From: Cruorifilaria tuberocauda
Lineage: Eukaryota; Nematoda; Chromadorea; Rhabditida; Onchocercidae
NCBI GenBank assembly: GCA_013365365.1
Contig: JABVXU010000229.1
Coordinates: 22,371 to 86,370 of the forward strand
DNA length: 64,000 nt
Reading direction: 5' to 3'
In this document: positions 39,146-51,175 of the stretch, piece after piece
Position numbering within the stretch: position 1 is the first letter of the stretch
Layout: each line of letters starts with the position of its first letter
The notes under the pieces: model-generated
Database searches by the model: none
What the model was told of the DNA's origin: nothing
The model's input: only the letters and a program-made list of their open reading frames with translations
Translations under genes and position numbers: made by a program

Positions 39146-42100
39146 GAGAATAAATTTTCCAGAATATCGAAAATGCAATGAAAGTAGCAATTCCGCATTA
39201 AAAGCCTCATAAAGCTACGTTAAGTAAGAGGTTGTTCTTTTTTGTTTGAAATGACATGCAGTTTTTGCCATGACTTCCATAAATTTCCAAACGTTTCTTA
39301 ACCGGAAATAGTAACTTTGAATAATTCCGAAGTGAAATAATTATCTTCCATTCGTCATTTTTCCTTCTTCTTCTTTAGTTTTTATCTAAGCATACATTTT
39401 ATAGCTTTATAAATTCAGCTTTATCCTCTTTTCTTTGCTCTTACTTTAGCATAAACTGAAATTTGAAATTTCAAAACTTTCTCAGGTTTTGGCTAATATG
39501 ATATTTTAAAGTAATGTTTTGCTTAGTATAGATCATCATAGTTTCATTATAATTTTTTTCTCTAAATTAATGAAGAGATTATTTTTCATTGGAATAAGAT
39601 GATACCTGTTTACTTGAAAAATTGACCAAACCAGTTTACCTGGTTACCTGGCACCTTATCATTATTCTATTCATGGACCAATTTTATGGTTGTTTTGGTT
39701 GGTGTTTTGAGTGTCTTCGAAGTGTTATAACCTCAAATGGTAAACGATACGGTATGTGTTCTCAGAGTTGATAATATTTAATAAAAAAAGTCTTATATCA
39801 GGAATCTTATATTTTCCACCTTTCATAATTTGTAGCACTAATATTCTCTCTTTCTTTAGTTTAAAATTTTTATAACTTATGATTTTTACTGCATGATTTA
39901 ACTAAAATTTTAAAAGGACAAATTGATTTATTTAATTAATTTCTTTTATATTTTAATTGGATTAAAGTATAGAAAGAAAGATTTATAATAAGAATCTTTC
40001 CTTATCACTTAAAGTATGATTATCAGTACATATAGTATCATTTACTGAATGAAAAATCGATAATAGTAATGAATAATAAAAGAGAAAGTTTACTAATACT
40101 GATAAATGAAGATCAGTTTGCATTCGAGAAATGTCAGCGTCACTGATATAAGTGATAAGAAGTGATTGATAACACAGACTGATTCAAACAGCAAAAAACG
40201 ATGAAAGATTTTCAAATACTATAGAATTGTAAAAGAATGCGAAAAATGCTTTGGCCGAATATTGGGCCAATATTCTCAACTATACCGTTATGAGCAACAA
40301 CAATGTTGTTTGTATAAATAGGATGAGCATTTTTGAGGCTTGGAGCTCCATGTGTAGCCCAGCGGGTATGTGCTATACCAACTGTGCTATTTGACATTTG
40401 CTATATTGGGCCAATAAAATTGCGTGAAATGAGCAGGGAAAAACGAATCCACGTAAATCGTAAAATAATGAAGATAATGTATCCACGTAAAATAATAGAA
40501 GGATAGACTGAAAGAAACGTAAATAGTCCACGTAAATTGTAGAGAAATAACGCTGAAAAATATGGATTGTTAAATAATTACATTAACTTTAAATGAAATA
40601 CTCCGAATAAAATGTATAAGTTGAAAATATCGATATATTAGTACTTACTTCATTTTTGTATTTCTTTCAAAGGAAAAATCTATTTTTGGATGGAATGATA
40701 AGAGATAAGAGATGATAAGAAATGATAGGATGATAAGATGACTTGATATATAATGGAAGAAATAGAATATTTGAAATAAATTCTACAATTAATCAGGAAA
40801 ATTTAACAAAATTTGATAACTTTCCGATCAAATAATATTTGAAATTTCATGAATACTTGATGAATAATATTTGAAACAAGCAAAAGAAGATGCAAAAAAC
40901 TATTACTTGCTGAAAATAAATATTTCACACCTGTCTTAAGTTATCTGATCCAATTTGGTATAGCTGCAAATTTAATTACTTCGAATCAATTCTTGAATTA
41001 ATCAGTTATACGAGAGAAAAAGAGTAATTCAATAGCTCAACTTGTAAAAAAGACTACAGCAATAATTAAACTTAGAGAAAAGAGTAATGCAGTAGTTGAA
41101 TTTTGTGAAATTGAATTAACCTAAACTTCATACAAATCATTAAAATGGTCAAAGTTCATAATGATGGCATTTAGCTATTTATAGCTAATTTAACAAAATG
41201 TTCGCATTTTAAATTTTGTTCCATATTTTATTTTCAAACAACTTTCATAGCAACAAAGCTATCATTCATTCATTCTATTTTAGATTCGATCCTAAGTTAT
41301 CATTCATTCATTCTATCGCAGTTAGCAAAGTTCAGGAAATAAACAAAATTTTGAAGGCTTCTATGTTTGACACTTATTATTGTCGATGTGAAATTTGAAT
41401 GTGAAGATAAACTTTTATTATCAAATCAGTAGGGCAGTTTGATTTAAAGCCAATTATTATATCGAAAAAAAAACTTTCCATCTGTTTAAATTTATCATTG
41501 GATGTTTAAAACGATCATCGATCAAACATTAATTTTATTATCGATGAAATATTTGAAATAATTTTTGAATTAAATGATAATCCTTATCATATCTATTCTT
41601 ATCTCAAATAATCTATAGATATTTTAAAAAAAATTTTTTTGCAAGTTAAAAACTATAAAAGTTATTCGAATAAAAATATGATAATTTGTAACAAGTATAT
41701 CATACGATTATTCAGGATTACATATCATGATTTACTTATTGATTGTTGTACTATTTTATGATAGCATGTGCTAAATTGCAGATCATTTGAGAAATTTTTA
41801 AATTAAATCTGGAAAGTTTGTGAGATATTTTCAAATTCTGCATCTCAAATTTAATTTGTTCATTATCCGATAGTGAAAACTTTTGCAGTGCTTATAATGC
41901 ATCGACCGAAACGAAGTTTTGAAATGGTACTACAAGAAGCATGCATACAGCATTATTCAGTGGAAACCATGAGAAATATTCATCAGACTGAAATTGTAAG
42001 CTAAAGCTAAAATTTATTGAAATTGAAATTGTATTAAATAAAAAAAAATTTTGCTAAAAAGTGATACTTGTGATAGTTGATTAAAATTTTTTCTGAAAGA

Positions 42101-42564
42101 TTTCATTAATTTATCGTATACCTTCGTATTTTGTTATTTATCGTATACCTTTCTGTTTTTTGAATTAGATCTGAAATAATTTGTTAAGTTTAAAATTTTA
42201 AAGTAATACTTCGATTATCAGATGACTGCTAAATAATTGGATTATCAGATTATCAGATTTATTAGATGTGCAAAACTTCACATTTAGAAAATTGTATTAG
42301 TTGATCTTAAAGTTAAAAGAAAATGAGAAATTAGTAAAATAGATGTAAATTAAACTAATGGAATTTTTAGAAAAATAAATATTTAAATATTTTATGCAAA
42401 TTTTTCACTGCAGAAAACTTTGTTTAATACTTTTAATAATAATTACTATGATGATTAAATACTATAGAGTTATTTACTCATTGTAATAATTATCATGATT
42501 TTGTATATAACTCATTAACAAAACTTTATTGTAATTTCAGCTATCATCAACACTCAAAAAATGA
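37873..42564 (+). CDS. Weak candidate three-exon gene of unknown function
   Basis: A 101-codon open exon at 37873-38176 ([20 protein letters not shown], then a Ser/Asp-rich [14 protein letters not shown] stretch) ends in CAAG|GTAAAG. An exon at 41889-41995, after TTTTGCAG, is in phase and encodes [19 protein letters not shown] before ATT|GTAAGC. A short in-phase exon at 42541-42564 after TTTCAG ends the frame, giving 144 aa. The first ATG follows TATTATAG, a possible splice or trans-splice acceptor at 37864. I do not recognise the protein; there is no signal peptide or membrane segment. The 3.7-kb intron would contain the glmS-like insert. The third exon is doubtful, because another frame there (Asn-rich, ending TFYTFP, stop near 42745) is open for about 70 codons but out of phase. 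Confidence 0.25.
39055..39190 (+). repeat. Dispersed repeat copy A with (CT)n core
   Basis: A segment starting TTTGTTTCCAGAAATGAACA runs into a (CT)n microsatellite at about 39103-39144, then TAGAGAATAAATTTTCCAGA. The same order (TTGCCAGAAAAGAACA, TTTCTCTACTTCTCTC, AGAGTAAATTTTCTGAATAT) recurs at 43100-43175, and its first part again at 43200-43220. Confidence 0.65.
40259..40415 (-). pseudogene. glmS: Fragment of bacterial (Wolbachia-type) glmS
   Basis: On the minus strand about 40 codons encode a block with [20 protein letters not shown] followed by [11 protein letters not shown]. This is the N-terminal glutamine-amidohydrolase region of glucosamine-6-phosphate synthase. The spacing and wording ([19 protein letters not shown]) fit the alphaproteobacterial enzyme better than the eukaryotic GFAT form, which has a longer loop here. 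The nucleophile Cys1 region and the rest of the gene are absent, with in-frame stops and unrelated sequence directly outside. The insert of about 131 bp is bounded on both sides by ATATTGGGCCAAT (40259-40271 and 40403-40415). I infer a nuclear Wolbachia transfer; a decayed nematode gfat exon is less likely because no neighbouring gfat exons are present. Confidence 0.82.
40447..40540 (+). repeat. Three TCCACGTAAA words in a row
   Basis: TCCACGTAAA occurs at about 40448, 40482 and 40527, separated by AT-rich sequence. The array lies immediately beside the glmS-like insert. It is a minor degenerate repeat of unknown meaning. Confidence 0.4.
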
Positions 42565-42999
42565 TAACATTGATCACTACAATAACTATTATACTAACAA
42601 TAATAATAGTGATAACGATTTCCTGTTCACCACAAATACGCTTATTCACGATAATTTCATTAGATCACCATCGATAGCGATAAATGCGACGTCGGAAAAC
42701 TTCCGAAATCAAAATGTTCAGCAAACTTTTTATACCTTTCCTTAATTGTCTAACTGCAACTGTTTACTTTTTATATATTACTTAGAGACAAGATTAATTT
42801 AAAAACAATAAAAGTGTATTGGTTCAATAATTTTCTATTTGAAAATTTGAATCACTTTTTTTTTCTAAATTTCTATTTAAATTAGTCTTAGCTATAATTA
42901 TTTTATTGGAAATTTTTTTTGTTTGAAATTGCGATTCGTTTTGATTTTTGATAAATTAATAAAATTTAAATTGGAAAATATTGAAGTTTGATCGAGGAA

Positions 43000-43325
43000 T
43001 TCTGAAAATTTCGAATTTTAGTTAAATTAATGTAATTCATTGCATTAAATTTTTTGAATTAATTATGAAAAACTTTTATCAAAATGAAATTACTGATTTG
43101 TTGCCAGAAAAGAACAATCTCTTTCTTTCTCTACTTCTCTCTCTCTACAGAGTAAATTTTCTGAATATCCGGAAAAGTAATACAAAAGCGGTAAAACGGA
43201 TTTGTCTCCAGAAATGAACACTTCCATCAAATTGTGGAAATTCTCAAGTTTTACTTAAATCAATATCATTTATCGTATTGAATCTTTTGAATTAATTATG
43301 AAAAACTTTTATCAAAAATATTTGA
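43000..43325 (+). repeat. Direct duplication, period about 233 bp, including dispersed repeat copy B
   Basis: GAATTAATTATGAAAAACTT occurs at 43056 and 43289 with similar flanks before it (GTTAAATTAATGTAATTCATTGC versus CTTAAATCAATATCATTTATCG-like sequence). Between them lies the second copy of the repeat seen at 39055-39190. Confidence 0.55.
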
Positions 43326-44406
43326 ATTATTTCAAATTCTTTTTTGTTTTTTTCTTTTTCATTTCTCGCTTGTTATCATTGCAGTTTCTTCAACATTTGT
43401 ATCATTTTTTTTTCTTTTGCTAAAAATTCATCTCTCATCATTTTCACTTAGTTTATTGTTTATCAATATGCAAACAATGATATCGTGTTTGATAATAACT
43501 ATGATGTTTACTGTTTATCAATTTGCAACTAATGATATCGTGATTAATAATGATTATGAATTTTTTCTTTTTAGTCTTTTCTCTTAAAATCATTCATATC
43601 TTCAGTTCTAATATGTTTTGCAAGAATAATTACTTATTTTAATTTTGGAATTATTTCTATTTAAATACATATTAGTGATAAAGAATCGTTTTCAGTGGAA
43701 TAAATCGAATACTTATCATTTTAATTTGTACTGATAACCAGTTTCATTTAAATATATCATACGTAGACATTACCTTGTTTACTAATATTTAAAATTTTGT
43801 AAAATTAGAAATTACAAATGCTATTGAGTGTGAAAATTTTGAAGAGAAGTACTTGTTTATTGATGATTACTGATTATTTGTTATCGTTTATCAAATAACT
43901 TAACTAGTCACCTTAAATATTTCAATACATGTATGGTAAATCAATCGATAAAAGCACATTTAATTAATCATAATTTTATTCATGAAATACAAAAGTTATA
44001 AAAAAGTATATTACAATTCAATAATTTCAATTCTACAAAAAAAAATGAAAAGAAAGAATAGAAGAAAGAAAAGAAGTAATTGAAATGAGAGTAAAAGTTT
44101 TATTATTTAACCGTAGTATATTTGAATTAAAAAAATTGAAATTTCATAAATTAAATACTTCTTCTTTCAAAGCAGATTCATTATTCAGTAATTTATATAT
44201 TAATTTTTAAAATTTCTTTTACTCTATTTAAGTGAAAACTGCAAAGTTATGTTAATGCTATTTGCTAACATTTTACTTTTTCACGAAAAGTAATTAGGAT
44301 AACGATAACAATAAATGATAGTGATAATATTTTAAAATTATTTTAAAATATTAAAATGAATTAAATTCTTCAACAATCTAAAAGAAACCAAAAAATGATA
44401 CTATCT

Positions 44407-44412
44407 TTTATT
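44407..44412 (-). terminator. pll-1: Candidate polyadenylation signal of pll-1
   Basis: AATAAA on the minus strand lies about 53 bases downstream of the pll-1 stop codon. The spacing fits a short nematode 3' untranslated region; use is inferred. Confidence 0.4.
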
Positions 44413-44464
44413 ACATTTAACTAATTAATGATGAATTATTATGATAAGAGAATCGTAAGTAACA

Positions 44465-47400
44465 TTAACAGGTGGAAGAACGAGAAGAACGATTTCCACA
44501 TATTTCAGCGGTGGATTTCTCGGATAATACACCCAATGTACAGCCAACATCAAATACCTGGAATAGAGATTTACTTGAAACCTGGAAATAAAAATTCTTA
44601 AGAAAGAACTCTCTAACTTAAATTTAACTTAAGTTATTTAATACTCATTTTATCTTGATATCATCTAATTAATTATTTGTTTAAGAGAAATATAAGACTA
44701 TGGAAAATATAGGATTAAATATAACTTTTTTAATTTTAACTTTTTAACAGAAATTTCTCATCTCTTTTTTTTGCATTTTCAACCATACATTTCTTAGCAT
44801 ATATTTCATTTTCTTCTTTGTTTCTTTTAGCCAAAAGTATATTTGATATCACTGAAGAGTTTATTTCTATATTTGTTTTAGTGATTTATGCCTCGCCCAA
44901 TACTTACTTTTTTTTTTTGGGCCATCATAAATAATACTTTCCTAGACTACCATAATTTTGGCTACTAATGAATCAATCAGCATAATACACATGTGAATTA
45001 AGACATGTCGAGTTAAAATATGAAAAAAAATAAGAAAACATCAAATTTTATTTTTGACGAATAATAATTTATCAGTTAAATTTTTACAGTAATTTAATTT
45101 GAAATGATAGTAAATAAATTTATGAAATTTCAAAAAAAAACACAATGACTAACTTGTGTGACAATATTATTAGCTTCAGTTTGCGTTTTATGTATTAATT
45201 TTAAATGAGTTTTTAAAAGTCGAACATTCCATGCAAAATTTTCCATTGCTCGATTAGCTTTTACACCACATAATCCAGCATTTGAACATAGCTGTGATAG
45301 CTCACTATTATATTCAGTGATACGTTTTGTTGCTGTTTCCAACTAAAATTCACCCACCTGTATTTCATAATTTAAATTCATTTATTTTCTCATTTTAAAC
45401 TCATAAATACAATTTCATGTTCACTGAATGAATAGCAAATTATGTAATTAAAGTAATTGTAATAAGTAATGGGCAATGAAATTGCATGATATTATAATTC
45501 CATGTTAAATGATAATGATGAAATAATAGAAATGAAAAAGAAACGAATTAGTAAAATTAAATATTTGTTTACTCTTTCATTCCAATAGGTAATAATAAAA
45601 AAGATAAAGGAATAATTTTGAATATTTAAAAATAATTAATAAATTTGATATTTAAGTTTACTTATTCAAAAGTAACTTTGTCAATAAAATCATTCTCATT
45701 TCAGCTTATATCTTTCATTTTCGTTTTCCTTAAACAAACCTTTGTTAACAATGGCTCAGTATTGACCAGAATTTTTGCGCAAATATCTAGAAGTTCGGAC
45801 ATTGAATCGAAGGTTTTCTGCAGCTGTGCAGGAAATATGCCACGTGTTACAATCATTGGATACTGTAATTGGCATAACTGAGTACTGTAACAATACAGTA
45901 ATTGATATTATCAGGATACGGTGGAGGGTATTTAATGAGGTTTATGGTTAATATGGTAACGATTTTTCGTTCAAATTATGCTACAATAAATATAGTAAAT
46001 AAAAATTACTGATATTTTATAAATTATAGGTGGTTGATAAATATTCCGAAGTGTTGCAGTATTTATAACAACATTTATTAAAGACCTTAATGATGTTATA
46101 TTCCGAATAATTCTTACTTTCAATAATTTAATTTCTTGCTTTAATTAATTAATTATAAATATAACGGATCCGATCAAAGCTTTTCTTCTCAAATAAATAA
46201 AATAAAAAATGACAGAAATTTGTTCAGAACTTGTATTTTGCAATTTATAATTAAAACTACGAGTATATATTATTAAATTGCAATTTAATATTAATGAGAT
46301 TAGTAAGGATATGAAAAAGGAACTTTATATTAAAAAATTGATCTTACATTAATTTAAGGAGTTTTAAATAAAACTAATCAGTAAAATTAATAAAATTTCA
46401 TTAATCAATAAAATTAATCGATTTTTCATGTTAAATAATCAAATTTAGAATAAAACAATTTCAGTTAGTTTCAAATTAGAAATTTAAAATTCAAATTATA
46501 GTTTTACTTGATAGATGAATTAATTTGCTGATTAGTAGTTCTACAATTTATTCATTATAAAATACGGTGTGATTTATAGTTTAATTACATAACGATTAAA
46601 AGATTATTTGTGATTTTGTATTAGTGATCAGGCTCATTTAGATAAATCAGTTTTTCTATATTTCATTAACACACAGTTTTATCGTCGCTGCATATCGCGA
46701 AACCTGGCAAATTATTCTTCGATTCGGTTCGATCATCGGATCTGTGAGAAAAACGTGGTGGCGATACTGCAAACATATCATTTGCATATTTTGAAAAAGA
46801 ATTCTACATTAGTTTTACGAGAAAAAATTATTTCTTATTTAATAAATTTAATCCTGGATTATTTCAATTACTTAAGTTTTCTTGATCGATCAAGTAATAC
46901 ATTATTTAAATCATTATAATAATGATAAAATTTAATCAAAATTGAACGAAGACGAAAATGGAGTTTGCTATATCCAATCACTAAATTATATTTGTATTTA
47001 ATAGGTTCATTCTTCAAGTTAAAATAAACTTACCTTAATTTCTCATTGTTCAAGTTAAACTTACTTGTACTTTAATCCGAAAGTTATTTATGAAGATAAT
47101 CGAAAAAGTATCAGTATATTTTACGTATAATTGATTAATTTTTTTGAACTCAATGAATAAACTACTTGAACCTTTAAACTTGTAATAATTTTTATTGTTA
47201 CTTTATCTGTCATCTATATTTTAAGACTCCAAAGTTCCCAAATCATATTTTAAAAAAGAAATTCACAACGGAAATCAAACAAACCATTAATTGCAGCAGT
47301 TTTTGTCCGTGCTAGCATAAGTCGTAAGCCTTGTCGTATGGTACCAGCAGGTCCAATACCACAATCATTTCGCCATTTCACCTGTAATTTAATTTCATTA

Positions 47401-50400
47401 AAATTTTGAAATCAAATTTTAAAAGATTTCAAATTAATTAATTTAAATCATAAATGGTTTCAAAATTTCGCTATTATTCCATCTACTCCCTGCTCTCCCT
47501 ATTCTCTCGATTTAACCTGAATTCAACAAACCAAAGCAGATTCCAGTACGCCACGCATTTCCATCGAAACAGCTAACGGTGAAATAGCTTGCTTAAAATA
47601 CTCATCCACTGATTTAATACCAATCGATTTCACACCCGTAACAATTCGTGTATTTTTCCGTTTCACTGACATACCTCGTTTTTGTGGTTTCTAAAATTTG
47701 AAAAAAAAAAAAAAAACTCTTGATGATTAAATAATATGTAAATTTACTTGACCAATAAAAGTAATTATCAAATGAATCAATAATCAAAAGTAGCTAATAG
47801 CAATAATTCTCATCTTTCTACTTCCTAAATAAAATCACTTTCTACTTCCCAAAAATTGAAATTGTTTGAGAAGGAGAAAGTGTGTGGGTGAAAGTGAAAA
47901 GTGGAACGGAACACGCTTATCCTTGAATGCTTTATTACCGAAACAATAAGAAAGAGTTTTGGGGAGGATGAAGTTAGTAATTCTCTTGAGGATAGTTAAG
48001 ATTTCCCATCCCTTTTAAATTAGTTTTTCCTTTTTCGTCCATTTTTAGCCATATTTGTCCTTATTGAATGATGCATGAAAAATGTTATAAAAATGATTGT
48101 AAACAACATATTCAAGCTAACTCTTTATACTTTAATCTCATTAATTCTTTTTCAAATTTGCAAATCATTTTTGTATGCAAATAAATTAATTCATGCTCAT
48201 TAATGACGTAATTTATTCATAAATAATTTGTTAATGAATATTTTGCTTTTCACGTATTAGGTAAGTTTGGCAGAATTAAATCTGGAAAAAACAGGATAAC
48301 GATTTCGAGAGATAATAAATTCCAATGATTTGGAATGTCTAGTCTGATACTACTTTATCTTAAGTTTATTCTTAAATGATATATTTAATTTGAATCATAT
48401 TATCATAATATATCATACTGTCATATATTTTCCTAAATCAATTATCATATATATTTAGCTGAGACATAAAAATGAAAATGATAAGTTTGTTTTATCAGAA
48501 ATTGCAATAAAATTGTTAATTTATCCGAATGACAAACCGGAAAGCAAACGGATTCAGGTCGACTAGTCTTCTTGATTTGTACAGGTTAATTATTCTATAG
48601 CATGAATCAAGATTGCTTGCAGCAAAGTGATGAAATTAAAAACTTGAATTGTTGCAAAATGTTATGTATCCTATCGATCAATCGATTTTTTCAGACAAAA
48701 TGTAATTTGATTTTGAGTAAAAGCGTTGATGATTAATATCATGATATGAAATGTTATCACTATAACTTTAATATTCTATGCATCACAGATTTCTTACTTT
48801 TAGTTACTTTTAGTTTTAGTTACTTGTACAGTTTTATGTTACAATTTTCTTTTGAGATAATAAAACAAAGTAAAAATACAAAAATACGGCATGAAATTGT
48901 GATATCAGTAATTTCATATTTGCAATTATCAATTTTCATCCTTGTTATTCGAGAGTTTTCTTTAACAAATCCTTATCACCGATTAATTTTTTTTAAAGCG
49001 ATTTTATAATTTCATGTTGGAATTCCTTATAATTACTCTTTTATCATTTTAATTGAAGTGAATATATTACGATTAAAGCAATTCTGCCATTTTAATTTCA
49101 GTAACGAAATATACGATAACTATTACTCTTATCAAGAATAAAAGTACGTTTAATTATCAATCCAAATAAATTTTCTTTTTTTTTGAAATGATTAATAGTT
49201 TTTTGCGCTGCGAAAGGAAAAGAACAAAAAGAACGGTTTGATAAAAAGAATTTTTGTTTTGAGAAAAAAAAAATTTCACAGTTTTTTCGCAAATTAAAAG
49301 AAAGCTAACAAAGCTAATAGAAGAAAGTTATTGATGGAATTTCGAAAGAATTATTGACATCTTCAATATTGTAGACGAAAAGAGGAGAAAATGAAAAATT
49401 GAAATGCGGAAGTATTTTTAGTTAGTATTTAATCAAATTATTTTTTCGTCTTTTCACTTTGCCTATATTTTTCCTTCAGAAATAGCAAAAAGGGAAAAAG
49501 GAATTGTATGAAAATTTAAAACTAACAAAAAATTAACTCCCAGGAAAAGCTAATTCATAGAAATTCAAATGATAATCGTAATATATAATAATAATTATGA
49601 TTGGTAATAATGATTTCATAATGAAATGCTCCATTGAAGAATACGAAAAATTATGAAGTTGTACGACAATTAAAAACTAGCCAAGAAAGGCTGATTCATA
49701 GACATTAAAGTGATAATCATAATATATAACAATAACGTAATCGTAATAATTGTAACGATAATCGTAATAATGATTATAGATTTCATAATGAGGTATTGTA
49801 TTGAAGAGTACGGTAAACTTTATGAATTATATTGTAGTATTATAAGAAATATCAAATAATAAGTTTCCGGTGATATCAATCAATATCGTATGATGCCACC
49901 TGGTACCGTAATGTTTTTAAGATTTCATAAAGCTAGACGATAAGTTTTTATTTTGAGCTCGATAGCTTGATTGTTTGCTTGTTTTTTTATTAATTTGAAA
50001 TTTCCATTAAGATCATTAATATGGTAATGTACAGATATCGGATTGTTTAAAATAGCAAATTCGATTCTAACTTTACCTAATCATACATTATATGGCAGTA
50101 ATTTGTTGATTTAAATTGAAATTTAAATTTAAAATTCTGAATTACCCCTCCTCCATATCGATTTGTTACTGCGACATGTACAAAAAGTGTAGAATTTTCC
50201 ATAACTTCACCTTCGTTATTCAGTAACGATACATGGCGATAACCTAAAATTAAGAGAGAGAAAAGTATGAAACAAAAAGTTTTTCAACTTCAAATGTTAC
50301 CTGAGAAGAATTTCATCAATTACTTTTGCAAGGAAATTGCAAAAGTAGGATAAAACAATGGCAAGGAAATTTAAATGATAATAATCAATGATTTAAATTT

Positions 50401-51096
50401 TGGCTAACGGATGAAATCTGATATGATAACTAAGTAATATTGATAGAAAAGTGCTGAAAAAAGGAAAGTTAAATGGTTCAATTTTAATTAAATTTACATA
50501 TATTAACTAAAATTAACAAATATTTTTTTGTTTAAAGTTGTTCCTTTTTTTCCCATTTAAGAAGAAGAATGCTTATTTCTTTCTCAAATAATTTTAAACT
50601 TTAAATCATCCAAAATAATTTTAAAAAAAAAACAGAAAAAAATTAATAACGTGAAAAAATTGTTTGACGTTTTTTTTTTTGCTTTAAAAGTGACGTTCAG
50701 AATGACGCGTTTAGTGACGTCTAAAAATTTGATTGACTTAGCACGAACAAGCCTTTAACATTTCCTCTTATTACGTTTTTCTTATTTTGCCAACATTTTG
50801 CTAAAAACAAAAAGTTACAACTCAAATCAAATTCGCGCAACTAAAATTAGCAATTATTTCTTGCTTGAAATCATTGTTAAAAAATGTATAATAATAATAT
50901 AATTTAATAGTATAAATATTAATAATATAAAAATATAAATAAGGATATTAAAATAAAAAATACAACAATAATTAATGATAATAATAATGAACAATATTCA
51001 TAGCAATAATAATGATAAAAAATATATTATAATAGTTAAAATAACAATAGTAACAACAATAGTAATAATAAGAACAATAACAAAATAGTGATAAAA

Positions 51097-51175
<79 letters not shown>

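Larger units (their letters stand above)
38177..44464. other. Mostly non-coding interval with scattered repeats
   Basis: Apart from the weak candidate exons, the glmS-like insert and the repeats listed separately, this AT-rich stretch of over 6 kb shows no supportable gene. Short duplications are frequent, such as TTATCATTCATTCATTCTAT twice near 41250-41315 and GATGATAAGA-type runs near 40700-40740. Confidence 0.5.

Noticed and set aside
40212..40397. Exon of the worm's own glutamine-fructose-6-phosphate aminotransferase
   Set aside because: No neighbouring gfat exons, the loop spacing is of the bacterial type, stops lie directly outside, and a 13-bp repeat bounds the segment.
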